From the NCBI GenBank assembly GCA_019359835.1, contig CM033330.1, positions 8,868,501 through 8,932,500 on the forward strand: 64,000 bases of DNA, given 5' to 3'. Shown here in pieces: positions 11,501 through 22,010 of the stretch (position 1 is the stretch's first letter; the number at the start of each line of letters is the position of its first letter). Both the position numbers and the translations under genes were made by a program. This DNA is from Pharus latifolius (taxonomy: Eukaryota; Streptophyta; Magnoliopsida; Poales; Poaceae). Under the pieces are notes generated by a model. The model made no database searches and was not told the DNA's origin. It saw only the letters and a list, made by a program, of their open reading frames with translations.

Positions 11501-14500
11501 CTTACGATCAGTTAAACAAAATAAGAGGGAATAACTGTTCACACAGTCAGCCATCTAAAAGGATGGCAGACCAACTAAACAACATGGCACTTTCTTTACA
11601 CCTGCTGAGTCTGATTATGTGCCTTTGATATATTGTAGTCTACTTATGCCTACAAAAAGCAAATGTTGGACCAAGCCAGTTTAATTCACCACACTAAAAG
11701 GGACAGCAGCAGACAGAGGTGTTTCTAGTCTATTAGCAGATGATGTGGGTACCAGCAAGAAAACAAAAAGGAAAGAAAACCACTAAGAAAGGAGTTTTTT
11801 TTTTCTAGGGTGGGAGGGGGAGTGGCGCACATCCATTGTGGGTTTTAAAACTTTATTTACATCCAGTAACTCTGCAGCAAACTAAAATGTCATCAACCCC
11901 CAGCATCATTCATCCCCTACAGCATCCTATTCAGCATTTCAGTCCTATTCCACAAAGCCTAAAAGCTATAAATGTTATTTATCAACCACCATTATGCTTT
12001 CTCATCATGTCAAATGCAAAAGGATAAGATGTGCTCTTAAGAATGTCTAAATACACATATTACATGGGAAATGCCAAAAATACACATCTTACATGGAAAT
12101 GTCTAAAATACACATTGCATGTGTACCACATACCTAATGGCACTAAGCATGACATAAAGTATAGGAGAAAGTAGAACAGACTAATTATTACGTGACAAAA
12201 TGAGAAATAACCAAAACAAACAATACACAGTGCAAACTAGCAACCTATAATAGCAACAACACAACTTTTGGTTCTGTGGCAGTAATTTGGGTTGTGGAAA
12301 CTATAACATAGACATACATGAACTCTCGTTTTGAAGAAATACAGAGGCATCCTTAGCTTCTATGCATAGCTGCATGCACTCTAGGTGGCAAGATGAACCA
12401 TTCCATTACTTAAAGCAAATATCCAATTGAAACCTCAAACCATTTATTACTAGCACTTACAACATGCATGATCACTAAATTATAAGAGCACAAAAAGGCA
12501 CAGCTCTATTGTCAAATATGGGAATAGAATACTGGTTACTCAAATAATCACAGTTGTGCAAAGTATGAGATACTTCACAGAAAAACAGGTGCACTCACGT
12601 GAAACAGCCAGAAAACAAATGCTAACAAAACCCTTATCAAAAGAACAAATGCAATACCTTGATTCCTTGTCAAATCCAAATCTTGCTCCAAAATAAAAGG
12701 CAACTGCCTGTAGCCACGCATCACTATGCACTGCAACAAGTGACAACCAATCTTTCTCATCCATCCCATCACGAGCAAAATTAATTCCCAGTGCTGGCTC
12801 CGGAAGTTCAGGAGGGACCTCCTCCGCAGGCAAGTTAACTTCCCACGTCTCGTTGGGAAGTCCATACAGACACAGATTCTCCTTATCTGCAACAATAATG
12901 ACAATTCCTCAGCTTAGTAGCTCAATGGTCTTTTTAGGCTCTCTTAAAACATCGATTCAAAATAAAACAGGACCATTCAAAATAAAAGCAACCAAGAAAA
13001 CTTCAAATGACTGAAACTCTTTAGCCAGAGAAGTGGGGAAAAAAGGAATTGGTGGTACAACCAATCAGGATTGAACATTATAGAAGATGACTCTAATACC
13101 CTGTAACAACACCCAACCTCAGCCTCGACACCTCATGTTGAACCTTTTTCTTTTTTTTCCTTAAAAAAAGGCTCTTCATCTTTTTTATTTTTCAGAGACC
13201 TATACTCCTATTCAAGCCCATACAAAATTACAGAAAACAATCCATATCAAACAAGTAGATCCTACACCCAGTTATGAATTTAAACTTTCAATATTACGGA
13301 AAATATAGTATTTACAAACTATCTTCCCAAATCACATATTTAGTGCTTATAGGAATTCACCTGTGAATTGTGATGCATCTTCTTTCTGTAAAATTGACTG
13401 TGATAGAAAATTAAAAAAATGTGACTTTAAAATATGTATTATAATACCATCTAACAACTTACTGATATTTACAATAAAATTCAGGTGCATACTTTAAAAA
13501 AAATAGGTACATAGAATTTAGGCTCATATATTTTTAGGGAAAAAATAGGTAGCAATCAACCAATCACTCCCATTCTTGCTTGGTGTATAGGTGATGTATC
13601 CAAGGACTTTGGAGTTGGCCCGTCAACCAAACCAGATAGTGAGAAAGACAGGAAGCTGTTACGCAATGTCAAAGTTCCCAGTAAGATGCGCATATTTCCA
13701 CGGTGTATAGCCTGGAACTCATTCCTAGTGCTCCAAGCTTTGAGGGGTTGCAGAGTTTCAGAAGATGCACAGTGTCCCATGAGCATTTACAGAGGAAGAT
13801 CTGCATCATGTTTTCTTCAGTTGTATCACGCGAAACATTTCTGTCATCAAGCAAAACAGCATTGGGGAGTGAAATTTCATAAACAACACAAACTGCTTGA
13901 CCCATAGTGGCTTTTTTATCTTTTGCAACTGGCAACTGAAGACGAAAGAAGAAAGTCTAGGTTGGACGCCGCAGAACTTGGGCTTGGGTCGCTTAACTGT
14001 GATACTGATGCCTTGTTCAATGCCGAAGATACAGGAGAAGCGGGATTAGGCGGAGTGGTCCGAGACAGTGAGGAGCAGGTTCTTAGGTGGAGATGGGCTG
14101 AAGCTCTGGTTTGTATAAATCTTGGGACTTTTGCTACAAACAGACAATTTGACCATATCATGATTGAATCTGATTGTCAAACACTGGTAAAAACTTCAGG
14201 ACACAGGAGATTGATTGGAGATTTCAACTGCAGTAGAAGAGATTACCACAGAACTGCGTTCTTTCCTGGAGCATTCGGTCTCTTTTGTCCAAAGAACAGG
14301 GAATTCTTATGCTCACCAGCTAGTTAATCATGCCATACTGAATGGGAATACTAATGGGCTTGCTGCAGCATCAGCATCATCCTCAGGGGCACTCCCATTA
14401 TTCTTGTATTCACGGATTCAGATTTGCCGCGGTTGTATTACAATTGCACACCGGTGCAGGCTGTTGGATCAAAAAAGGGGCCATTTTTCTTTGATTTTTG

Positions 14501-15445
14501 ATGATGCTTTAATCTGAACAGTCAATTCCATGATCCAACGGCGTAGAACACACAAGGTTCCTCTAGTACTGTCTGGATGCTCCTCCTATTATTTAAAAAA
14601 AAAAAAAGAATATCCACCCCCCCTTCTCTCTCTCTCGCTCTCTCATCTACACACAGTCCCAAAAATACCCTTCACAGCACTGCAATTGAAGTCTTTGCTT
14701 TGCCCAGGACTATAGCAGTAAATGGACATTCGGCATCCTTTTTCCGATGAATGGTCAACCAATCAGAGAGATAAGGATTCCAGCTTTCCCCAAAGGAACA
14801 GTAGGAAAAACTAATTTGCCAAATTGGGAGCAAGAACAGCAAAACCTATACCCATGAATCACCTCAAAGTTGCGTCTTTTCCGCAAAGGTCAAAATTTTT
14901 CGTGCGCTACTAAATAATCTAATCAAAATTCCCACATTCCACGCTCAAAATTGAAGCATGAAGTTTCAAAATCGTGAAATAGATCTTTCTTTTTTCAGAA
15001 AAAATAGACAAGATTCAAGACAATACTCCAAATCGGTCCCAACAATACCAAAATCGACGCAAGAAAAACCCCAAAACTAGCATCTTTTTGGCCCAGGAAC
15101 CAAAAATTTCACGCATAAAGAACAAATTCCGTCACAAAACCGAATCTTTTTCCCAAATAAAACCACAAAACATCACCAAATCCGATCAAATTCGGATCCA
15201 AATGAAGCGAATCGGGGCTCACCTGGGTCGCACTGCTGGTAAAACTTCCCCACCTCTGCGAAACAATCACCAACCAAGAAAAATCCATCAAAACCTTCCA
15301 AAAAATTTCACAAAAAGGAAGAAAAGACAAATGACACACCTGTGGTGAGGGCCTTGATCATGCCGGCCTGCCTCGCTCGGAAATCCCGGAAGACGTCCTC
15401 CGGAGTGCGGTGCATACCCCCGCCTCCTCCGACGCTACCGTCCAT
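8510..15445 (-). CDS. Alfin-like PHD finger protein (histone H3K4me3 reader)
   Basis: Five coding exons on the minus strand: 15445-15340, 15255-15223, 12886-12658, 9013-8890 and 8794-8510. All introns are GT-AG, and the sum of 777 nt gives 258 residues, normal for the family. The start at 15445 gives a short Gly-rich leader before RTPEDVFRDF. Residues about 12-140 form the Alfin (DUF3594) domain, with FYQQCDPDKENLCLYGLP, NLPAEEVPPELPEPALGINF and WLSLVAVHSDAWL. A basic Ser/Lys linker and a Glu/Asp-rich tract (about 180-200) precede the C-terminal PHD finger at 203-249. Its zinc ligands fit C203, C206, C219, C222, H227, C230, C246 and C249, with the WICCDVCEKWFHG core and a cage Trp. Family members bind H3K4me2/3 in the nucleus and affect stress and developmental transcription. 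The 33-nt second exon matches the usual plant Alfin-like structure as I recall it. Introns 2 and 3 are enlarged by repeats. The gene looks intact. Confidence 0.97.
9014..12657 (-). other. Intron 3 of the Alfin-like gene (3.6 kb)
   Basis: Intron between the exons ending at 12658 and starting at 9013. It is AT-rich with no gene on either strand. About 9660-9900 looks MITE-like. An inverted repeat centred on GTGGGCCCCACC lies at 10505-10527 and 10627-10650. Two short tandem stretches of the form ACATCTTACATGG lie near 12060-12110. Confidence 0.7.
10505..10650. repeat. Inverted repeat around GTGGGCCCCACC in intron 3
   Basis: The 22-nt arm CACGTGGGCCCCACCCCACATG at 10505-10527 (written here only as its class, an E-box next to GGGCCC) is matched in reverse complement at 10627-10650. 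About 100 bp separate the arms. GC content is well above that of the surrounding intron. It may be the ends of a small DNA transposon; no target duplication was established. Confidence 0.5.
12887..15222 (-). other. Intron 2 of the Alfin-like gene (2.3 kb)
   Basis: Intron between exon 2 (15255-15223) and exon 3 (12886-12658). It contains a plus-strand RNase H-type retroelement fragment (13960-14340), described separately. A pyrimidine microsatellite (CT-rich) lies near 14620-14645. The rest is AT-rich without features. Confidence 0.7.
13960..14340 (+). pseudogene. RNase H-like (RVT_3) retroelement fragment, frameshifted
   Basis: The translated plus strand reads like the RNase H-type domain of plant non-LTR retroelements: a start resembling N-x-D-A, then GEAGLGGVVRDSEEQVL, then FDHIMIESDCQTLV. 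In a second frame from 14215 come EISTAVEEITTEL and VSFVQRTGNSYAHQLVNHA. One frameshift near 14215 separates the two parts. There is no start codon context, no partner reverse transcriptase, and the fragment lies antisense inside an intron. It is a relic and not a host gene. Confidence 0.8.
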
Positions 15446-15704
15446 TTGCCGAGGCGGTATCAGGGTAGGGTTAGGGTTTTGGGGGGAGAGCTCTAAGAGA
15501 TTACGAGGAGGAAGAGAAGAGAGGAAGAGTTGATTAGATTAGAAGGTTTTAACTTCTCCAAACACAAACATTGTAACCGGATCCGGCAGGGTTGCGGTCA
15601 AACTTATATGTGCAGATACCGTCCGATCAAAATTTGCTCTTAATTTATATTTATATTTATCACAATAAAAAATAGGGATTAACTAATAATATATCCTAAG
15701 TTTC
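15446..15704 (-). promoter_or_regulatory. 5' UTR and promoter of the Alfin-like gene, with a telo-box
   Basis: On the minus strand the sequence AAACCCTAACCCTA (15479-15466) lies about 20 bp before the start codon. This is the plant telo-box, often found near the start of genes tied to growth and translation. Further upstream the strand is pyrimidine-rich (CTCTTCCTCTCTT near 15510-15530), as in many TATA-less plant promoters; no TATA box is seen. A Harbinger element begins about 260 bp upstream of the start codon. Confidence 0.6.
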
Positions 15705-16383
15705 TTATACGAACTCCAACGCGCGACCACACGAGGCGTTTGCTGGTCGAAGCCACCGTCGGCCTCGCGCGAGCAACGCGCGGAACAGTGCTCAGCCGTG
15801 CGAGCACGCGGTTGTGGCGAGGGCGGGCCCCACCTCTGCGAGCGTTGGTCGAACGCGCGTTGGAGAGGAAAAGGTCAAACCAACGGGCGCGATGAACAGT
15901 ATTTTCACGCTGTTTGTGGGCCCGACTACAGTACTACGTCAGGTTAATTCGGCCAGCCCTTTTTACCGCACTCACACGCATATACCTATGACATGTGGGG
16001 ACAAAGTATGTCGGGGCCCACTTATAAGTGACTGTTTTAGCTCGCAACGGTCAGATTGATTTTTTTTCAGTTTTTAAAGCGATCCAACGGTCGTTTTTTG
16101 GACGGGCCCACTTGTCAGCGGCGAAATTTCTGGCCGTTGGAGTTTTTGCCGTTGCAAAATTAGCCGTTACTCTTTATTTAATTATTTTTTTCATTAAAAA
16201 ATTACCCAAAATTCCAAAAAAATCCTAAAAAATTCAGAAAAATTCAAAAAGATTCTGAAAAATTCACAGAATTCTGTCAATAAATAGATGCTTCATATCT
16301 TCACTTCACCACACCCATCTTACAACATTTTACACACCCATTTTCACACACTTAGTGCACCAAAATTAGTTTTAGGCGCCGAT

Positions 16384-17388
16384 ATGGATAATAATCCTCC
16401 TGAGGGTTTCGTAAACTGGTTTAGTTCTCCTAGTACAACTGGAGAAAATCCAAAAATACCAGGTAATTCAAATCCTCCACCATATCCACCCACTAATCTT
16501 CATTTTCCACAACCATCTTTTCCATCCGGGTATCCTGTCTACCCCCCGCCCCGCAGTATGCACATGCTCCTCCATATCCGCATCCCGATGCATATGCACC
16601 ACCGCACTCATTTCCACAAGGCCATCCATTTGTACCGTATGGGCCAAACTATCATTTTGTCGGTGCTCCGGCTTCGTATGGTCATCCCTCGCCACCGCCA
16701 GGCCTAGGGCAAAATCTCAGATCCCTATCCCCCCCAGACGTGAGTACACCACAATCTACGCCGAAGCTCGGAGCGGACGACGACGACGACCATAGTCTCC
16801 CGGGTCCTGCCGGGCGCAGGCGGTTGCTTTGGCAACCGAGCGACGATGTTTGACTTATGAGTATTCTGTTTTTACATTCAGATATTGTGGAAGGAATTAT
16901 TTCAACATTTTGCTGAATTTTATTTGAAACTCTTACATCCATTTTTAATCACACCATTTATAATTCGGTTGCGCAGATAAGTGCGTGGTTGAACAACTCG
17001 TTGGACCTAGTCGACGGGAACAGCAAAAAGTTCGGCCAATCTAGATGAGCGGCTCGTGGAGGAGACGCTCCCAGAAGGTCGCGACACCACCAAGGAGAAG
17101 TGCAAGGGGAAAGGCAAACAGAAATCTCCCTTGGGCAACACGTCTGCGCAAGAAGACCTGCAAGCCTTCGTCAGAGCTAACACTGAGCGCGTCGAGGCAA
17201 CAGCCCGTGCGGCCTCCACTCTGAGCAAACACGACGAGCTCAACCAGAAGCTGGTCCTTGCAAGGTCTTTAACAAAATTGGTCACCACAGACAAATCCAA
17301 CTTCACCGAGGAGGAAATGAAGGATCATGCGGAAGCGTTGAAGTTTGTAAAAAAATTTGATCCGGGAGGCCAAACTAGACTAGGCTGA
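16384..17388 (+). pseudogene. Harbinger ORF1 (Myb/SANT-like partner protein) relic
   Basis: ORF1 proteins of Pong-like elements bind DNA and act with the transposase. From Met at 16384 comes a Pro-rich N-terminus (NPPEGFVNWF). A 1-nt indel in the C run near 16545 shifts the frame, and the Pro/Tyr/His-rich stretch continues to about 16853. A presumed intron leads to ISAWLNNSLDLVDGN (about 16977-17030), the start of the Myb-like domain. That domain is then lost by deletion, and the C-terminal part resumes out of frame at about 17038 and runs to the stop at 17388, with a Lys-rich stretch and a helical end. The family call rests on WLNNS-D-V-GN plus the adjacent transposase. Confidence 0.75.
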
Positions 17389-17473
17389 GTAGTGTAGCAT
17401 TTTATTTTCGAGGTGTCGTTGTACACCTATGTATCATTCTTTTCTGCAATTGAAATAAGTTTGGAAAATTTCT

Positions 17474-17596
17474 GTTGGACTCATATGTTTGAGAAATAGC
17501 CGTTTCACTCATGTGTTTGAAAGTAGTCGTTGGACTCATATGTTTTGAAAGTAGCCGTTGCACTCATCTTTTTCGAAAATAGCCGTTGGAATATTC
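17474..17596 (+). promoter_or_regulatory. Four and a half 27-28-bp tandem repeats before the transposase TATA box
   Basis: Units begin at 17474, 17502, 17529, 17557 and (partial) 17585. Each starts GTTGGACTC or GTTTCACTC/GTTGCACTC and ends AAATAGCC or AAGTAGTC. The array stops 9 bp before TATATAAA at 17606-17613, and the transposase start codon follows at 17684. Position and repetition suggest a promoter function. The AGCCGTTGGA core contains a MYB-type CCGTT/AACGG word. Confidence 0.7.
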
Positions 17597-17605
17597 ATCC
17601 TGGCC

Positions 17606-17613
17606 TATATAAA
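17606..17613 (+). promoter_or_regulatory. TATA box of the Harbinger transposase
   Basis: TATATAAA lies 78 bp before the start codon at 17684 and directly after the 27-28-bp tandem repeats. Confidence 0.6.
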
Positions 17614-17683
17614 CTGAATCGACCGTGCACATATTTCTCATCCCCAGCAATACTCCTCACTATCAAATCCCTCTCCCTCAAAC

Positions 17684-18858
17684 ATGCCGTCCAGCTCTGG
17701 TTCAAGCTCGTACAGTGAAGACGAAGAGTCCGTAAATACCTTACGGAGTGCCCTTGCTGGATTAGTCAACCCAGATGCCGCCATGGTGGAGTTAGAAGAG
17801 CATGTGCTTGCCGTTATACAAGCAAGGCTGCAGGCTTCTACCTCGCGCCGTCATCGGCGCGGTGGCAGACGATACATCAACAGGGACCGTGAAACCGGCC
17901 ATATCCGGCTCATGGCGGACTACTTCTGCGAAGATCCGGTGTACCCCGACCACCTGTTTCGTCGGAGGTTCCGGATGAGCAGACCCCTCTTTCTTCGTAT
18001 CGTCGGATCTCTTGGTGAGTGGTCCACCTTTTTCACCGAGAGAGTAGATGCCGTTAACCGCCAAGGGTTGTCTCCATTACAGAAGTGCATAGCAGCCATT
18101 CGTTTGTTGACGTACGGTTCTCCTGCCGATACTGTCGACGAGTACGTACGGATTGGCGAGTCCACAACAATCGAATGCTTGAAGAAATTCATCGACGGAG
18201 TGATTGACAACTTCGGCGAGGAATATCTTCGACGCCCAACCGTCGAAGACATGCAGCGCCTATTGCAACAAGGAGAGGCGCGCGGGTTTCCGAGAATGCT
18301 CAGAAGCATAGACTGCATGCCGGCTCCAACAATGATATAAATGTGTTGAACCAATCCTCCTTGTTCACCAATATTTTGCAGGGACGAGCTCCTCAAGTGC
18401 AGTACTTCATCAATGGGCATGAGTACAACACGGGATACTATCTAGCAGATGTTATATACCCAGAGTGGGCTGCCTATGTGAAGACGGTACCCCTGCCGCA
18501 AACAGACAAACACAGACTGTTTGCGCAGCATCAAGAAGGAGCGAGGAAAGATGTGGAGTGAGCATTTGGAGTTCTACAATCCCGCTTTGCCATCCTGCAT
18601 GGCCCAGCACACTTTTGGCAACGTTCAACTCTCGCAAAAATCATGAGGGCATGTGTCATACTACACAATATGATAGTTGAGGATGAGCGAGATTTTGACA
18701 GGCCACTCTACGATTTCGAAGACATCCAAGGGACTTCCACCGTAACACGGCCTAATATCCAACATGGCGGTACAGCTGCTTTCGCTTATGTGATCCAGAG
18801 AAACACCAACATTCGGGCTCAACCGATGCATGCAGCGCTCAAAATAAAATTTGATTGA
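17684..18858 (+). pseudogene. PIF/Harbinger transposase, deleted and stopped
   Basis: A DDE-class Harbinger transposase starts at Met 17684 with a Ser/acidic N-terminus. The conserved PVYPDHLFRRRFRMSRPLF, LSPLQKCIAAIRLL and SIDCM (first catalytic Asp) are intact. Between SIDCM (about 18317) and GSNNDINVL (second Asp, about 18331) roughly 45 codons expected from the copy at 3197-4087 are missing and the frame shifts. The frame then runs to RKDVE (expected third acid) and meets TGA at 18559, where CGA (Arg) would be expected. It reads on past the stop through AFGVLQSRFAILHGPAHFW and MRACVILHNMIVEDE to the end at about 18858. This copy has no intron at the RRR/FRM junction where the other copy has one. 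Confidence 0.92.
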
Positions 18859-20256
18859 ACACATTTGGGAGCGTTTTGGAGGTGTCCACGGAAATTAGTC
18901 ATTATATATCGCTTTTCTAATATTTTTTATTTGCACGTCGATGTTAAATTTCAAGTTTCAATACCAATGCATGTATGTAATGTCGTACGTTTAATGTTAT
19001 GTCCAACTGTCCAATGTAATAAAAATATTTATTTTTGTTGTACTGAATTTAATACAAATATTTATTTTCGTTATGCCGAATTTTCGATCCGCAAATTATA
19101 TTTTTAAATGTTGGAAATATTGTCGTACAATTTTTAATTTATTTATATGGATTATGTAATTATTAATATGATGGTAAAACCGAAATTATATATTTAATAC
19201 GTGGGGTCCACACAAAAGTCTCTTCAAGAGTCTTTTCATTGGAGAGGAAGACTCTTGGAGGAGTGGTCTCGCAAAGAGCCTATGCATTGGAGAGGAAAAA
19301 ATAGTTGGTTGAGTCTCTTCGCTGACGTGATGGAGAATATTCTCCTAGAGAGTCTGTCAGGAAGGAGTTAGGGTTGGAGACAACCTTATAATCATCGGGA
19401 CTATCTAATTATATATTCTAAGTTTGTTACATGTAATGATGTTGTTTACAGTGGTGACTAGAAAAGATCTTGTTTCACAATCACAAGGCTTCCTCACTTT
19501 ATTTCAAGACATTTTTCTCTGATATTACAGCGTGGTTTCATAATACAGTGTGAGATGTGATAATAATAAAATATATTTGTAAGTAAGATATTATTATTAT
19601 CTTATAAATTAATAAAATGGTTATATCCAAAAAAATATATGTTAAAAGGAATTTTAAAAACATATCACAATATTAAATGGAGTTTGAGGTTATTTGGTTC
19701 GTGTAGTTGTCTATATATCTAATTTTTGTTGAGAGTTGTAAATATTATTGTCTAGTTAAGAATATTTGAAATTAATTTATTTAATTGTTGATAACATAAT
19801 TAGGCTTATTTAACTTTCTCAATCCTTTGATTTTGAGTACCCGAATTTTCAATCATACCTTTGCAAAAAGGCTTGAGGTGTGGCTTGAATCCCAGGGAGA
19901 CATTTTTAACTCTTTCTTTATATCCTGTTTGGACTTTAGATGCACTTTTTTTTCGAAATTCTATTTTTCATGATTTTGGTGGAATGTATTTTTAGGAAAT
20001 TTCTGTGAAATTGATATATTCTAAATAGTTTTTCTCTTTTGCATATTGTGTAGCGTTATTGGGAAATTATATGTTTGCTACTACTATGCATTTGTGAGCA
20101 TGGATGGGTTTTTTTAATACAAGAAAGTCTATTAGTTCTCAGTTGTAAAATATAAAACATATGATCCTTTAATATTTTTTAAAAAATATTAAAGATGCAT
20201 ATAATTTATATGTATGACAAAGATACTTATAGCTTTTATATATACAACTTTTTTTA

Positions 20257-20575
20257 AATGAAATGCCACAATCTAAAAAATGCAACGAACGAAAATAAGA
20301 AAATGCGATAATCTAAACAAGAAAAATGTAACAACTTAAAAAAATACAATAACTTCAAATAAGAAAATGAGACAAGTTAAAAAAATACGACAACGTAAAA
20401 TAAGAAAATGCAACAACATAAAATAAGAAAATGCGACAAACTAAAAAAATATAAAGACCTAAAAAATGTGACAATCTAAAAAAACAACAACAAAAAAAGT
20501 GCGACAACCTAAAAAAATACGACAACTTAATATAAGAAAATGTAACAATCTAAAAAAAATGCGACACTCTAAAAT
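20257..20575. repeat. A-rich minisatellite, unit about 20-25 bp
   Basis: Repeated words AAAATGCGACAA, CTAAAAAAAT and AAATAAGAAAATG alternate about a dozen times with small indels. Strand asymmetry is extreme: almost no T in places, and C only in GCGAC/ACAAC words. No coding capacity. Confidence 0.75.
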
Positions 20576-21848
20576 CTTTTAGATCAATTGATAATCATTG
20601 GATCAAAATCTATTAGTTGATATAAAAAATGAAGCAAATAAGTTTAAAAAATATATTTTTATAGCCATTCCAATTATTTATTGATATTCTTCCTATTCCA
20701 CCTAATTTATTTTTTGGACTCCCTCCTTACCTCTAAGACTAATTTCTCAGACTAAACCTTCTCTCCTCGCCAAGTCATTTAAGTAAGGACAGATTTGTTA
20801 CTTTCTTTTATGATTCTCTTAAACTTGAAGTCATCTTAAATTCTTAATCCTTGCATATAGTGAAAATTTGATATATTTTGCAACAGATAGAATTCCATAA
20901 CTGTGTACAATGATATTGTGCCATCTGGATGAAAAGGTTAGGTGGCAAAATCATTGAGAAAAAAATATGTGTAAATGTGACATGTGTGTATTTAGGGTTC
21001 TCAATCTTCTCCCGAACTCGACTCGACTCTGGATGCCTTGACCCTGCTTGAAGCAAGGGCAGGTGGTCGATTGACCTACCCCACCCCACCCTGCGCTGAT
21101 TACATATAATCATATATTTTTTTAAATATATTAGTATAATTCCTAAGTATCATCACATTATTTTAATTAGTTTTGTGGCATCTTATATTCAACTATTACT
21201 AGTATCACATAATATTTATTAGTTGGCTTGTATATGTCTTTATTTTTGTAATAATAATTTTATAAAATTAGTTATTAAAAAATTATTTTTTATTTTAAAA
21301 ATAATTTTATTTATCAAATTTTAAAACTCGATCCAACTCGCTGTGCTGAGAACCCTAATTCTATCAGTAGACTATTAACAAAATATGAGTGTAAGACATG
21401 TGGTTGAACAAATTTTAAACCATCCCATCTCTTAAAAACCATCTTCTCCTGTGTGCTTGACCAATTATCTTTCATGTCTAATCTTGACAAAAAGAGATTT
21501 TTTATCAAATAATTATTTTTATTATAAATTTTAGAAAGAAACATTGCTCGACTTTTTGCAAGCATGAACCCAGATTGTGGAGGGACTAGCATCAAAGTGC
21601 AGAATATTAGGGTCACAATATGGTGTTAACAAACTTTTCCGTTTTCTTCAATTTTCTACTATTTTCTGAAAATAATAGATATTTTTTGGGTGGTGTGTGG
21701 GGTTGGATGGGATGGGGCGGAGATACGGTTAATATTAGTGCACTAATACAAAGGTAGTGGTGATAGTCTATGGCCTTCGAGTTATGTCAAAGGAACTAAT
21801 GTCATAGTCTACAATATTAGCATCAGAATGCTAAAGATATGACCTATA

Positions 21849-22010
21849 TAGGGGTAGAAACCGATCCGGGTCGGATTAGGTTTAACCCAGATCCGAATCC
21901 AGACGGTGTCGGATACGGATAGAGAAATTCAGATTCAACTTAGATTCGGATGCAGATGCGGATCTAGTTTTATTAAAACATCCAGATTCGGATTCAGATA
22001 CGGGTTAAAG
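21849..22010. mobile_element. Single end of a hAT-type nonautonomous element
   Basis: TAGGGGTAGAAACCG at 21849 followed by GATCCGGGTCGGATT and repeated CGGATNCGGAT words matches the left end and subterminal repeats of the element at 48882-50344. No matching inverted end is found nearby, so this is a truncated copy. Confidence 0.65.

Larger units (their letters stand above)
15708..19385 (+). mobile_element. Decayed Harbinger/Pong-like element with ORF1 and transposase relics
   Basis: Two coding relics in the order ORF1 then transposase, both on the plus strand, are typical of Pong-type Harbinger elements. Proposed ends are set by TTA at 15705-15707 and 19386-19388, the 3-bp target size of the superfamily. 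The inner ends share CTCCAAC in inverted orientation (near 15713 and 19368), but the terminal repeat is otherwise degenerate, so the exact ends are tentative. The content is GC-richer than the flanks. The subterminal GAGTCTCTTCG / GCATTGGAGAGGA text near 19230-19330 is typical of Harbinger and Tourist ends. Both ORFs are broken, so the element is not autonomous. Confidence 0.75.

Noticed and set aside
13556..13935. Minus-strand frames in intron 2 as extra exons of the Alfin-like gene
   Set aside because: The five exons already give a complete protein in phase; these frames match nothing in the family.
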